Notes under the pieces: model-generated
The model's database searches: none
Told to the model about the DNA's origin: nothing
What the model saw: the letters and a program-made list of their open reading frames with translations, nothing else
Shown: piece by piece, positions 37,601 through 45,468 of the stretch
How positions within the stretch are numbered: the stretch's first letter is position 1
Layout: each line of letters begins with the position of its first letter
Source of the DNA: Acanthaster planci
Taxonomy: Eukaryota; Echinodermata; Asteroidea; Valvatida; Acanthasteridae
Direction of reading: 5' to 3'
Length of the DNA: 64,000 nt
Assembly: GCF_001949145.1 (NCBI RefSeq)
Contig: NW_019091415.1
Coordinates: forward strand, 800,978 to 864,977
Made by a program: the position numbers and the translations under genes

Positions 37601-38828
37601 ATGTCTAGTTCTTCCAAGTTCACCAGAGTAGCTATGGCTGTTGGTATGGCACAGAGGTCATTGTCACAGATGCTCAACTTCTTTAAGAACTCACAGTGAA
37701 ACAGCGACTGAAATGGTTGATTTCAAAGACAACTTACAAAAATGGACTGATCACAAAATAACTTTCAATTACCCAACTATCTAAACAAGTGTAAGCAATA
37801 GGTCATTATACCTGAGATAGCAAACTAAAATGATTAAAAAGTCCTATGTAATTATTTTTTGCAACTGCAGTTATTGACAAATGAGTCATTATTAGAAAGA
37901 TAATTGTAATACCAAAAGTCAGTGGCAAACTGTGTATCGATCACTTACAACAAAAGTGCAATTGTTTCAAGATGTACTTTACGTCGGGGAGATGCTAGTT
38001 TTAATTACATTTTATTTTTGCCCTTACCTTGAGTGCTGACTCAGTGCTTATCCCAGATCTTGGAAAAAAATTGACAAGCTTACTTGGGTAAAAATTAACA
38101 TCTCCTTGATAAAAATTGATATCGTCCCAATGCAAAGCACATCTTGAAATAGTTTACAGTACCCGCTGCTACATCTGACTTGGACCGGCCAGCCGACCCT
38201 GGCAGGCTTGGTGGTTGAGTGGTTAAGACGCCTGCACTAGCAAGCAGGAGGTCGTGGGTTCGAGTCCCACCCAAGTAAGTACGTGAATTTTTTCACAAGC
38301 TCTTAGACAAGCACTGAGTATACAGTGTTTATAAATACATACGTCAGGTAAGGGCAAAAACCTGTAATTAAAGTGCAATTGTTCATGTAATGCGGAACAT
38401 CAAGACAATTCCTCACTTTTGGATGAGCAACTCTGCAGTTCCACAATACCTTCTTCACAATCCACATACAATGTACTTGTACAGAGAGTACGATCCCTTT
38501 AAATCTGCCTTAAAATGAAATGAACAGAATTGACAAGGCTTCTCAAAAAATAACATGTTTTTTGAGCTGAGAAGAACAAATCAGAAATTCAACTGATTTT
38601 ATGGTCCTATTGAAAATATGTGACAGAGTCTGGCACCCAAACCAGTGTCTTTGTTTATCCCATTCTATTTACCCTAGGCAGGTCCTTGATGTTGTTGGAG
38701 TCTAGACACAGTTCCTCCAGTGTTTCTTCATAATCATACACCTCCTCTGGCACAAAGGCCAAATTGCAATGCCGGAAGTCTAAGGTCTTGACGATGTCCT
38801 TCTGTAGACGGATGCAGAAACAAGACAT
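18788..38828 (-). CDS. LAP-family LRR and PDZ scaffold protein (ERBIN/LRRC7-like), complete
   Basis: Nineteen minus-strand exons join with matching phases into 1,523 codons: 38673-38828, 37590-37707, 36951-37029, 35107-35253, 34521-34584, 34227-34301, 33648-33792, 30714-30916, 28296-28481, 27604-27706, 27130-27233, 26123-26272, 25261-25365, 24149-24274, 22129-23757, 20681-21437, 19993-20138, 19596-19688 and 18788-18973. The layout is 16 leucine-rich repeats (residues about 10-385), a LAP-specific segment to about 460, a disordered linker to 1,431 and a single PDZ domain at the end. One terminal PDZ and the overall length (vertebrate ERBIN and densin/LRRC7 about 1,400-1,540 residues) place it with ERBIN/LRRC7 rather than Scribble. 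These proteins sit under basolateral or synaptic membranes and bind receptor and catenin tails. The start ATG at 38,828 gives an N-terminus shorter than vertebrate ones; an upstream coding exon may exist, because a splice-acceptor-like stretch ends before KDIVKTLDF. Confidence 0.94.
19993..20138 (-). CDS. LAP gene exon 17: last linker exon before the PDZ
   Basis: This 146-bp exon (TAG acceptor, GTGAGA donor) encodes [38 protein letters not shown] and [11 protein letters not shown]. It is Pro/Ser-rich and disordered. The phases (2 bases in, 0 out) match its neighbours exactly, which is the main support because the sequence itself is not conserved. Confidence 0.82.
20681..21437 (-). CDS. LAP gene exon 16: second long linker exon
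   Basis: This 757-bp exon encodes residues 1,131-1,382. It begins [20 protein letters not shown] and is Pro/Ser/Gln-rich, with a short tandem stretch [17 protein letters not shown] and [10 protein letters not shown] in which the S-R-P-x-S-P unit recurs. It ends with [15 protein letters not shown]. The reading frame stays open past the donor to 20,637, but phase and the following exon require splicing at 20,681. About 24 bases at its end are duplicated 170 bp downstream in the intron. Confidence 0.9.
22129..23757 (-). CDS. LAP gene exon 15: giant disordered linker exon with repeated GY(E/G)(S/T)D motifs
   Basis: This 1,629-bp exon encodes 543 residues (588-1,130) with phase-0 borders. The composition is dominated by Ser, Gln, Asn, Arg, Pro and Thr, typical of intrinsic disorder. 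Three spaced tyrosine motifs occur near its start: [28 protein letters not shown] and [15 protein letters not shown]; a fourth, [12 protein letters not shown], ends the next exon. In vertebrate ERBIN and LRRC7 most of the linker is also coded by one long exon. The donor lies after QRHR. The + strand ORFs overlapping this exon are shadows. Confidence 0.93.
24149..26272 (-). CDS. LAP gene exons 12-14: basic, serine/arginine-rich linker
   Basis: Exons 26123-26272, 25261-25365 and 24149-24274 encode residues 461-587. They are rich in lysine, arginine and serine: [50 protein letters not shown] and [20 protein letters not shown]. No folded domain is visible. All three have lengths divisible by three and phase-0 borders, so any could be skipped without breaking the frame; alternative splicing is possible but not shown. 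Confidence 0.9.
26348..26631. mobile_element. Tc1/mariner-like MITE with ~85-bp inverted ends
   Basis: The left arm (26,348-26,440) and right arm (about 26,540-26,631) are near-perfect inverted repeats, sharing GGAAAGGGGTTAATATGCCC and AGATATGATTA. The ends read CAGGGTG... and ...ACCCTG, each flanked by a TA dinucleotide, as expected of Tc1/mariner target-site duplication. There is no transposase, so it is a short non-autonomous fold-back. It sits in the LAP intron just upstream of exon 12, about 75 bp from the acceptor. Confidence 0.85.
27130..27706 (-). CDS. LAP gene exons 10-11: LAP-specific segment after the LRRs
   Basis: These two exons (27604-27706 and 27130-27233) encode [22 protein letters not shown], then an acidic [20 protein letters not shown] and [18 protein letters not shown], the FPQQ ending and LWEEQR are conserved landmarks of the LAP-specific domain that follows the LRRs in ERBIN and LRRC7. 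The second exon's acceptor was set by phase and homology at the CAG before ATACATATCAG; an ATG further upstream is in the intron. Confidence 0.93.
27780..28142. repeat. 33-bp minisatellite, 11 units
   Basis: Eleven head-to-tail copies of a 33-bp unit beginning ACAAACTGTTCTCAGACATC fill most of the 589-bp LAP intron between exons 9 and 10. Variants are few: CACTGCC alternates with CACCGCC, two units end CTC instead of CTT, and the last two have GGCAT in place of GACAT. Because 33 is divisible by three and stop codons are absent in two frames, long artificial ORFs appear on the plus strand; they are not genes. Confidence 0.97.
28296..38828 (-). CDS. LAP gene exons 1-9: sixteen leucine-rich repeats
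   Basis: The first nine coding exons encode residues 1-391. Sixteen 22-24-residue repeats of the LxxLxLxxNxLxxLP type can be read in order, starting with [17 protein letters not shown] and [16 protein letters not shown] and ending with [16 protein letters not shown], then a capping [11 protein letters not shown]. Sixteen is the number usual in LAP proteins. Exon borders often cut within a repeat, as in vertebrate ERBIN, which argues for shared ancestry rather than exon shuffling of repeats. The LRR solenoid is the membrane-targeting part in this family, by established knowledge. Confidence 0.95.
28866..30035 (+). mobile_element. LINE reverse transcriptase fragment in LAP intron 8
   Basis: The plus strand in shifting frames gives [40 protein letters not shown], a decayed region, then [20 protein letters not shown] and [20 protein letters not shown] and ending near [20 protein letters not shown] then [11 protein letters not shown]. 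This is the RT domain of a CR1/L2-type LINE. The catalytic box reads FAND instead of FADD, and several stops and frameshifts are present. It lies antisense to the host gene. Confidence 0.88.
30036..30535 (-). mobile_element. LINE 3' fragment in LAP intron 8
   Basis: The minus strand reads [57 protein letters not shown] and WKSISHS-type ends, the C-terminal block of CR1/L2 reverse transcriptases. A short 3' UTR with a TTTTATTATTAG tail follows near 30,040. It abuts the end of the plus-strand LINE tail-to-tail, and is a different insertion because the orientations differ. Confidence 0.85.
31050..33640. other. LAP intron 7, left part, no feature recognised
   Basis: No exon, LINE or clear inverted repeat was recognised in this part of the intron between exons 7 and 8. 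The region around 32.9-33.0 kb is less AT-rich than its surroundings but shows no conserved reading frame. Confidence 0.4.
37967..38369. mobile_element. Fold-back element with tRNA-like core, flanked by 14-bp direct repeats
   Basis: The 14-bp repeat AAAGTGCAATTGTT occurs at 37,953-37,966 and again at 38,370-38,383, consistent with a target-site duplication. Inside, TTTTTGCCCTTACCT (38,015-38,029) is inverted perfectly at 38,346-38,360. A second inverted pair, ACTCAGTGCTT (38,039-38,049) and AAGCACTGAGT (38,309-38,319), lies further in, and TTAATTACA/TGTAATTAA lies outside. The middle holds a tRNA-like sequence. It sits in LAP intron 1. Confidence 0.75.
38205..38277 (+). tRNA. tRNA-like sequence or tRNA-derived SINE head (probably not a functional tRNA)
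   Basis: The 73-nt stretch folds as a type I cloverleaf: acceptor GGCTTGG against CCAAGTA (five pairs plus one G-U, first pair mismatched), a D arm with GTTGAGTGGTTAAG, anticodon stem CCTGC/GCAGG, five-base variable loop, and T arm GTGGG-TTCGAGT-CCCAC. The Pol III A box (TGGTTGAGTGG) and B box (GGTTCGAGTCC) are excellent, and TTTTTT follows at 38,288. The anticodon loop has eight bases (ACTAGCAA), so the anticodon is ambiguous (AGC if the first A is extra). The alanine G3-U70 pair is absent and there is no CCA. Confidence 0.6.
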
Positions 38829-40870
38829 GGCTGCAGACTGCTAACCTAACTGGTGAAACATCTAAATAAACAAAAACAACAACAAAAGGGGTACCTTACA
38901 TGTAAATATCACAGCCTCTTATTTCTTCTCAATCATTAACCCTAACCTTCCCTAACGACACAGAATTAAACAGTAGTAAAGTGTTTAATTCTGTGGGGAT
39001 AGGTCTGGTAGGCCCATAACTGCTGGCTTTTGCATTGGGTTTGGCATACCTCAGAAAAATACCTCAGAAGTCCAACAGCCTCTGATACCACGATGTGATG
39101 GACCAGTACCTTGTCCACACACACATCAAAAAAAAATAGTTACAGCACAAAATGTCCCCATTTTGTAATAATGTGAACAACTGGGACTGCATTTGTTGCC
39201 TTAACATTTCGAAATAGGCAGACCATATGTAAGGTACATGTACATTACCAATTAATGTAATTTCACAGTGGCTCCTTATCCTGTGTATTTACCTGTGAAT
39301 CAATCCTGCATTTTGTCTATTATAAAGCTGGCATAGTTCTCACAGTGTACAACACCCTCAAAAGTACATTTTCAAGTAAGCCAACACCATATAATACCTA
39401 CATGTATTCCCTACATCACCCTGACCAATGACCATAAGCCCCAGTGGTTTAATGTGTGGATAGCATGAATTATGAACAAGATGCTCTAATCCTTGTAATA
39501 CAAACACGTTCCATTAATAGCAGCCATTACTTTTAAGACATAACATTAGAGAATGCCCCTTCCCATTGAAAAATCTTCCAGTGCAGGTTTTGCAAGACGG
39601 TGTCCTCTGCCCCCAGCAAAACTTTGGAGACTGATATCCCTTGATGCCGAGTCCACGTTTTCCACTGTACTTAATACTTCGGGTGGACATTCATCACAGC
39701 TGTAAATATCTGGGTTTTGCAAATTTTGTACAGATAAAAACTGCTTGTCCTAAGTAATTTTGCCTGTCCTCAGGCAGGACAGGTGGCTAGATGTGACACT
39801 GCTCATTGGTCATGGATCACAGAGAGAAAAGATATAAATAACCAGCAGCTTAACCTTATGTACAATGTAGACCTCAATTTTAACATGAAAGGATAATATC
39901 ACTTTTTGGGTTGGGAAAATTAATTTTTCAAAGTGCCGATCTAACCCAAGGATCAGACTGTAATCACATGCACTGATGGATGACCACCTACATAACTGAC
40001 TGCGTCACACTCACCTGCTCCAAAGGAGCAGTATGACTTCAATGCTGGCTTTTTTAAAAATAACAAATGTGTAAATGGATCCCGACAAAATAAACACTTT
40101 GTTTAAAAAGTATGTACAGTGTACCTACAAAACAACTCCTAAGACAATTTCAATCTACCCAAGCTGAATAGACTTGTCCTAAATGAAAATACAAGGTGAG
40201 GTTGTACTTACATAGTATACGTACATGTACATGTATGCACGGCCATACAGAGCTCTTTCTGATAGACTAAGTCTAAATCTAATCCACTTTTCCAAAATAT
40301 AGGCCTATGTTTACCCTCGAGGGATGTCAGAGTCGGACAACTCAACCATTACGACAACTCAACCTTTGAGACAACTCAACCATTTACCAAGTTGTCCATT
40401 AAGACAACTCAACCATTCAAGGCGTGTACCGGTACATGACGAGGGTTTTGTGCATGAAACAGACTGCAGATCATGTATTTGGGCAAATTTGAGTGTGTCA
40501 TGTTACATTGCAACTCGACTCACCAGGCATGGCGTGCATAGGGACCCAGTGACACAGCATGGATTGGACTGGTGGACTGCGCATGTCAGCCACCCTGACA
40601 GCATGGTGCATGGCCATGAAAGCAATGCAGCATGCACAGCATTGCACAGATGCCTCGGCCGCACCGATGACCAGTTGCCAGTCTGCCACTTTGGGAGACC
40701 GTAAATCTATCCCCCAGTCCTTTCATTGTTTTAAATTTGATTTGAAGAAAAGGCGGGGGCAATGTGACTGTAAAGTGCAAGCTCTCCCATCGGCCGAGTT
40801 GTCTCAACATTTGATTTGTTCCTCATAGAGTTGGCAAGCATTCGACAGCCTTACAGTTGAGGCGCACATC
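38829..40870. other. 5' flank of the LAP gene, no exon assigned
   Basis: This stretch may hold the LAP 5' UTR or promoter. A short repeat of ACAACTCAACC-type units occurs at 40,337-40,412 (GACAACTCAACCATT repeated four times with variation). No TATA box, CpG-rich core or conserved exon could be called with confidence. Confidence 0.4.
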
Positions 40871-40872
40871 AC

Positions 40873-42037
40873 AACTTGAGGACTGTCCCTGTATTTGAAG
40901 AAGTCCCTTTATTTGGGGACAAAACCAGTCTCCTAAAAGAGAGGATGTCTCCTTAAAAGGGGGCTTTTTTCAAAGTGGGCTTGGGTCAAAAATATCCTCC
41001 TGCTATTTTCCATTTCTCTCCCATTTTCCATTCATATTTAGTTATTTAAGTTGTTTTATGAACTTTGTGCCATGCCATTTGATAAAGACATGTATATCAT
41101 AAAGAACTGATTTTCAGAAAAACTGTTTTGATGCGGTTGTTTCTCTACCTTTTATGTACCACAGCAGACTCCTGCTTGTAATCCTAGAAATGGTAGAATT
41201 TTTTTAAACAGCAGTCTTGGGTGTTTTCTTCTGCTAAATCCAATTTTCACACTAGAATTTAACTTGGGTTATCTCAGAGTTAGCAAAAACATTACCCACG
41301 AGATTCCCCAGGTTATGAGCTGTGTTCACACTGCACTCTTTTTGCCCTGGGTTAAGTGCCGTTAACGTGTGGAATTTCTAGTCCTGCTCATGAGCAGGGT
41401 TAACTCACCGATCTTGGGATTAACAGCGACCTTGAGACATTCCCTGGGTTATCTTTGCAAGTGAGAAAACATGCAGGGTTTAATAGCGAACTGTAGGATA
41501 AAGTTGCTCGGAGAATTCTCTTGTAAGGTGAAGCAAAACGATGGCAATGAGATGCAGGGCCACAACGTGCACATGCGCCGGTGCGAAATGTTATACTGGT
41601 ATAATGCCCTGTTTCTACAGCATGTTTTTATGCATGCGGTACATGTATGTGCCTCTGATTTTGGCTAGATCAGGGAACCTGCTGCTATCGAACCACATTT
41701 CATGTGCGTTGGTCAAACGAAAACCATCGCTATTCTTGTAATAACCACGATTAATAATATTAATATTCAAGGCGCACCCCAAATTCCCAGGGTAGATTTC
41801 CGTTGTTAATGTGAAAGGGTTGACAGCTGCCCCGGGTTAGTGCTGCCCACGGTTAGCAGAATCTCTGGGTTTACACCGTAAATGTGAAACCGGGATTCGA
41901 TTTCTAACCCGGGGCACAGATTCCCCAGGTTAGCAGTCCGTAGTGTGAAAAGGGCTTTAGAGGGACATTCTCTCTTTCCGGGGACTGATTTTGTCCTTAA
42001 AATTCACTTCTCAAAATACAAAGATAGTCTCCAAGTT
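40873..42037. mobile_element. Outer inverted-repeat element (~1.17 kb) with a second element inside
   Basis: The left arm 40,873-40,951 (AACTTGAGGACTGTCC..., GGGGACAAAACCAGTCTCC) matches the reverse complement of 41,961-42,037 (AACTTGGAGACTATC..., GGACAAAATCAGTCCCC) with substitutions. There is no coding capacity. A separate fold-back occupies 41,234-41,961, so the outer element appears to have been a landing site. Confidence 0.65.
41234..41961. mobile_element. Inner fold-back element with TTTTCACACTA ends
   Basis: The ends TTTTCACACTA (41,244-41,254) and TAGTGTGAAAA (41,941-41,951) are exact inverted repeats, and the similarity extends outward about ten bases. Inside, GGGTTA/TAACCC-type words recur on both arms (for example GATTCCCCAGGTTA near both ends). 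It carries no ORF of note, so it is a non-autonomous DNA element of about 0.73 kb. Confidence 0.68.
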
Positions 42038-42136
42038 GCAGCTTTACTAACCTCAAGAGTCTATAAGCTACCAGTATCTACCCTGATCAAAGTAAACAGG
42101 GGCTTCACATGCATGACAGTATAGTAGCCAGGTCCG

Positions 42137-42609
42137 TTTTTTGCCACTTACTGTGTGGTCATGCTATTTAGTGTCAACAAGCATCAACACACACAGGTAG
42201 CATCAATAAAGCATCAACAACTTGAAAATATCCTCTACATTTAAAGTGGCTTTATTATATTTTAGACTCACTTACCACTGTATAAGACATGTAAGAGAAC
42301 CACCAAATTTGATTCCAGATTCTCACAGGAAAAAGAAAATTTCTCACGATGTATGGGGTCCACCATCTTTCTTTCCTCTGCCGTCGACGCAAAAAAAAAG
42401 GCAGCCGGTCAGACTGCACAACTCAAATTTCAGCACTCAAATATCATTTCAGATAGGCCTAGATATAATACATTGAATTTGAAATGTAGGATCCTAATTA
42501 ACATTTTAAATAAAAATCTTTGCATAAATATGCTTGAACAACTTGTTGACACTTTGTTGACGCTTGTTGATACTTGACACTTAATGGCATGACCCCTTAC
42601 TGTGAAAAC
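42137..42609. mobile_element. Third adjacent MITE, TIRs rich in GTCAACAA
   Basis: The left arm reads ACTGTGTGGTCATGC, TAGTGTCAACAAGCATCAAC. The right arm (42,535-42,609), reversed, reads CAGTAAGGGGTCATGCC, TTAAGTGTCAAGTATCAACA. Repeats of ATCAACA/GTCAACA continue inward on both sides. It lies about 100 bp from the outer element on its left. An exon-like ORF with a strong splice donor lies inside it on the minus strand (42,276-42,366). Confidence 0.65.
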
Positions 42610-45468
42610 CAATTAGACTTGATTAATAGAGGTGGTAAAATTAGGAAAAAACTGGGAGATTGTTCATTTCAAAAGATACACTTTGTTTCCTAAAAATGAG
42701 TTGCCATGTAAGTGTACCTGGCTGGAAAAATAGAATAAAATATAAATTTAAGGATGTACGTGCATGCTGAGTTCTCTATTAAATTTTTACTTACGCCTAT
42801 CACGAAATAGATTAAACTACACAAACGTTACACGCACGAATTAATGTAAACACTGAAATTAGTCCCCTAATAGGCCTACCAACATTAGCCCTTCACATAC
42901 TTCTCTGCTTCTCCCCGAAAAATATGCATACTCTGGAACAATCTGCATGCTCTGACAATTCCAGCAAATTCTAAAACCGAGCAGATTCTTCATTCAGACG
43001 CCGTCTTTGCGATATCTTGACAAAATTTCCATCAGATCAGGGAGCTGGTAGCGGATACTGTACTACTAGATGTATCACAGTCACGCTTGATATTTTAAGA
43101 AGACTAGACGTAGGGGNTTTGTGTTTCAGAAATCTCAGGGATGTCGGCGTGCATGCTATTGGGCCCTGAACGGTGCTGATTTTACACTGTTTTCAATGGG
43201 GCTTGAATTAGTGGACTGGACCCGTAGACGCCACCGCAAAATTAAATAGCGCCACCTGTTGGTGGGTTGTAATGTTCTACGCCGGCGCGTTGTCGGGGGC
43301 TGCTTTGTAGGGTGATTTGCAAAGCAGTGCCTAAGTTAATTGACAAAACGGCGGAGACACTAATCAAGAGACCAAATATGTCGCGTATGACAAATACAGA
43401 TTCACCAAGTGGGATCTAGCTCTAATACATAAACTTATTGACTGTGTAAGTACACTTTTGACTATTTGAAGGTTAACATGATTTAAACAAAGGTTTTTGT
43501 ACAACTTAATTGTGTGTCATAATAATCTTTTGACATCTTTGATAAGGTTATTCCACTTTTTAACGAAAATCTGTTGCCACAAAATAGATCATTTCAAACT
43601 GAAATAGCCAAAAACACTATAATTTTATGTCTCTCACTTCTTTTTAAATTTTCCATCCCAATGAATCCCTGCCATTGATATATCTGAGGAAGAAACTTTC
43701 CTGAAAACACACCAATTCACAAAAGCACCAAGTACGAAAACAAACAGTAACGAAACATAAAAATCAAAACTTCAAAACTCTGATTCCACATAAGTTCTGA
43801 TCAGCTCCTCAGGCCCACAAAGCACCCATTCTTAGGAATTTTGTTTATTTTCATTAATGCAATAAATTGGGCAGTCGGTCCGAGTAATAAGCAGTTATTG
43901 ATTACATGTAAGTTCTGCCTGAAAATATGTACACGCTTCAAAATGTTCCTCACGCCAGCAAAAGATAAGCGCCTGTGCTCTCTAAAATATCCTTCAGTAA
44001 CATCTTCCTTCAATCACACAGACATGTATAAGGTAAATATTTGGTTTAATTTCGCAAATTTATAATTTTACAAACAAAATCAACATGTACATACAACTTT
44101 TTACAAGTACATATATACACTAAGATTGGAATAGATACCAAAGGGAAGAAAACCCACACTTAAAATCCATTCCATCCCCTTCCATACATACATGTAGTTT
44201 GCATTTCAGATAAAACTCTATTTACACAAGTCAATATCAACGAACATATATAAACAGGAAGGGTCATTTAACTCAAATGTGGAGGATTCCATTTCATTTT
44301 TATGGATTTTTTTTCCTTCAACCTTCCTCTTGCTAATGAGCTTTGAACAAAATATATTGATACAATTAATTGCCTAGATATCAACGTAGAAAATCATGAA
44401 AAATATTTCATACCTCAAAATTCAGTCCTGCCAAAAAGTTGAGTCTAGAACCTGGCAACGTTGAAAGTTACTTAACATATCTAAATAAACATCCAATGTA
44501 AACTAAAAACAACGTTTTTAAGTTGACAAATTAAAACAGGTCAGGTGCATCTCAAAAGCAAGAAAACTCATTCAAATACCACTTTAACTTGTAACAGCAT
44601 AGTCAGTCAACTTTAAAGTTTATGAAATGAACCTTATGTGCACAAATTTCAACTTATGCAGAAAATGGACTGAAACTAAATAGGCTCCACACCTAAATGA
44701 AATTTAGTGCCGTGTTACCTAGTGTTAATGTGTTTGTGGAATTGGTTTCTTTTGGGCTGATACCCTTGATCAAAGGTTTGTAATTGGCACTTCGGTTTAG
44801 CAGTGGAAGGTGGAAGATTGTTCACCATTCCTCTATCATCTCACTCCTAATACTGTCCATTACAATTATGGAGGCAGGAACCATAAATTTGACCTTGGCC
44901 AATCTTATGAAGCTCCAAAATCCCCTGTGGGGTTTTGAAAGACTTAGAAAGATTACAGTTAACACCATAAAGGTTGTCACAGGTAGGTGGTCAAAGCTTA
45001 GCCACTGCCTGGGTCAAAGATATTCAGGATTGACAGCAGCAATGTCCTTGTCTCACACTGCTGGAATAATGTTTCATCAACTCTTGATAAATCCCAAAGA
45101 CCAAGTGATTACATGCTGCCATACAATGCTACGACAAAAGTTTCAGGCTAAGTACAGCCATAAGCTCGGCCCAAGTTCTTACGTTTAAATCGTCCGAAGA
45201 AATATCCTCAGCTGCAACTTTACTCCCAAACTAAAGCCACGTAATCTATTGTTCCACTTTTCTACTCTGAAGGGGTCATTTTCTCTTTTCTCTGCACCGG
45301 CACATCTATCTTCAGTCTTAGTATCATGTGGTGTCATGTTTGATGATATTCCATCACATCTCAAACACTGAGAGTGCCTGATCACGGAGGACTCTCTTCG
45401 GGATCAGGTTGATGCGGCTGCCATGCCAACCTGAGATGCATGCTGCTTCCTTGGCAACTCTGAATGGT
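42610..45468. other. Intergenic, including TM2D1 3' UTR
   Basis: No exon was recognised. The right part should contain the TM2D1 3' UTR. At 43,190-43,310 a GC-richer patch includes GCGCCACCTGTTGGTGG and CTACGCCGGCGCGTTG and could be a promoter-like or repeat island. One base at 43,117 is undetermined. Confidence 0.4.
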
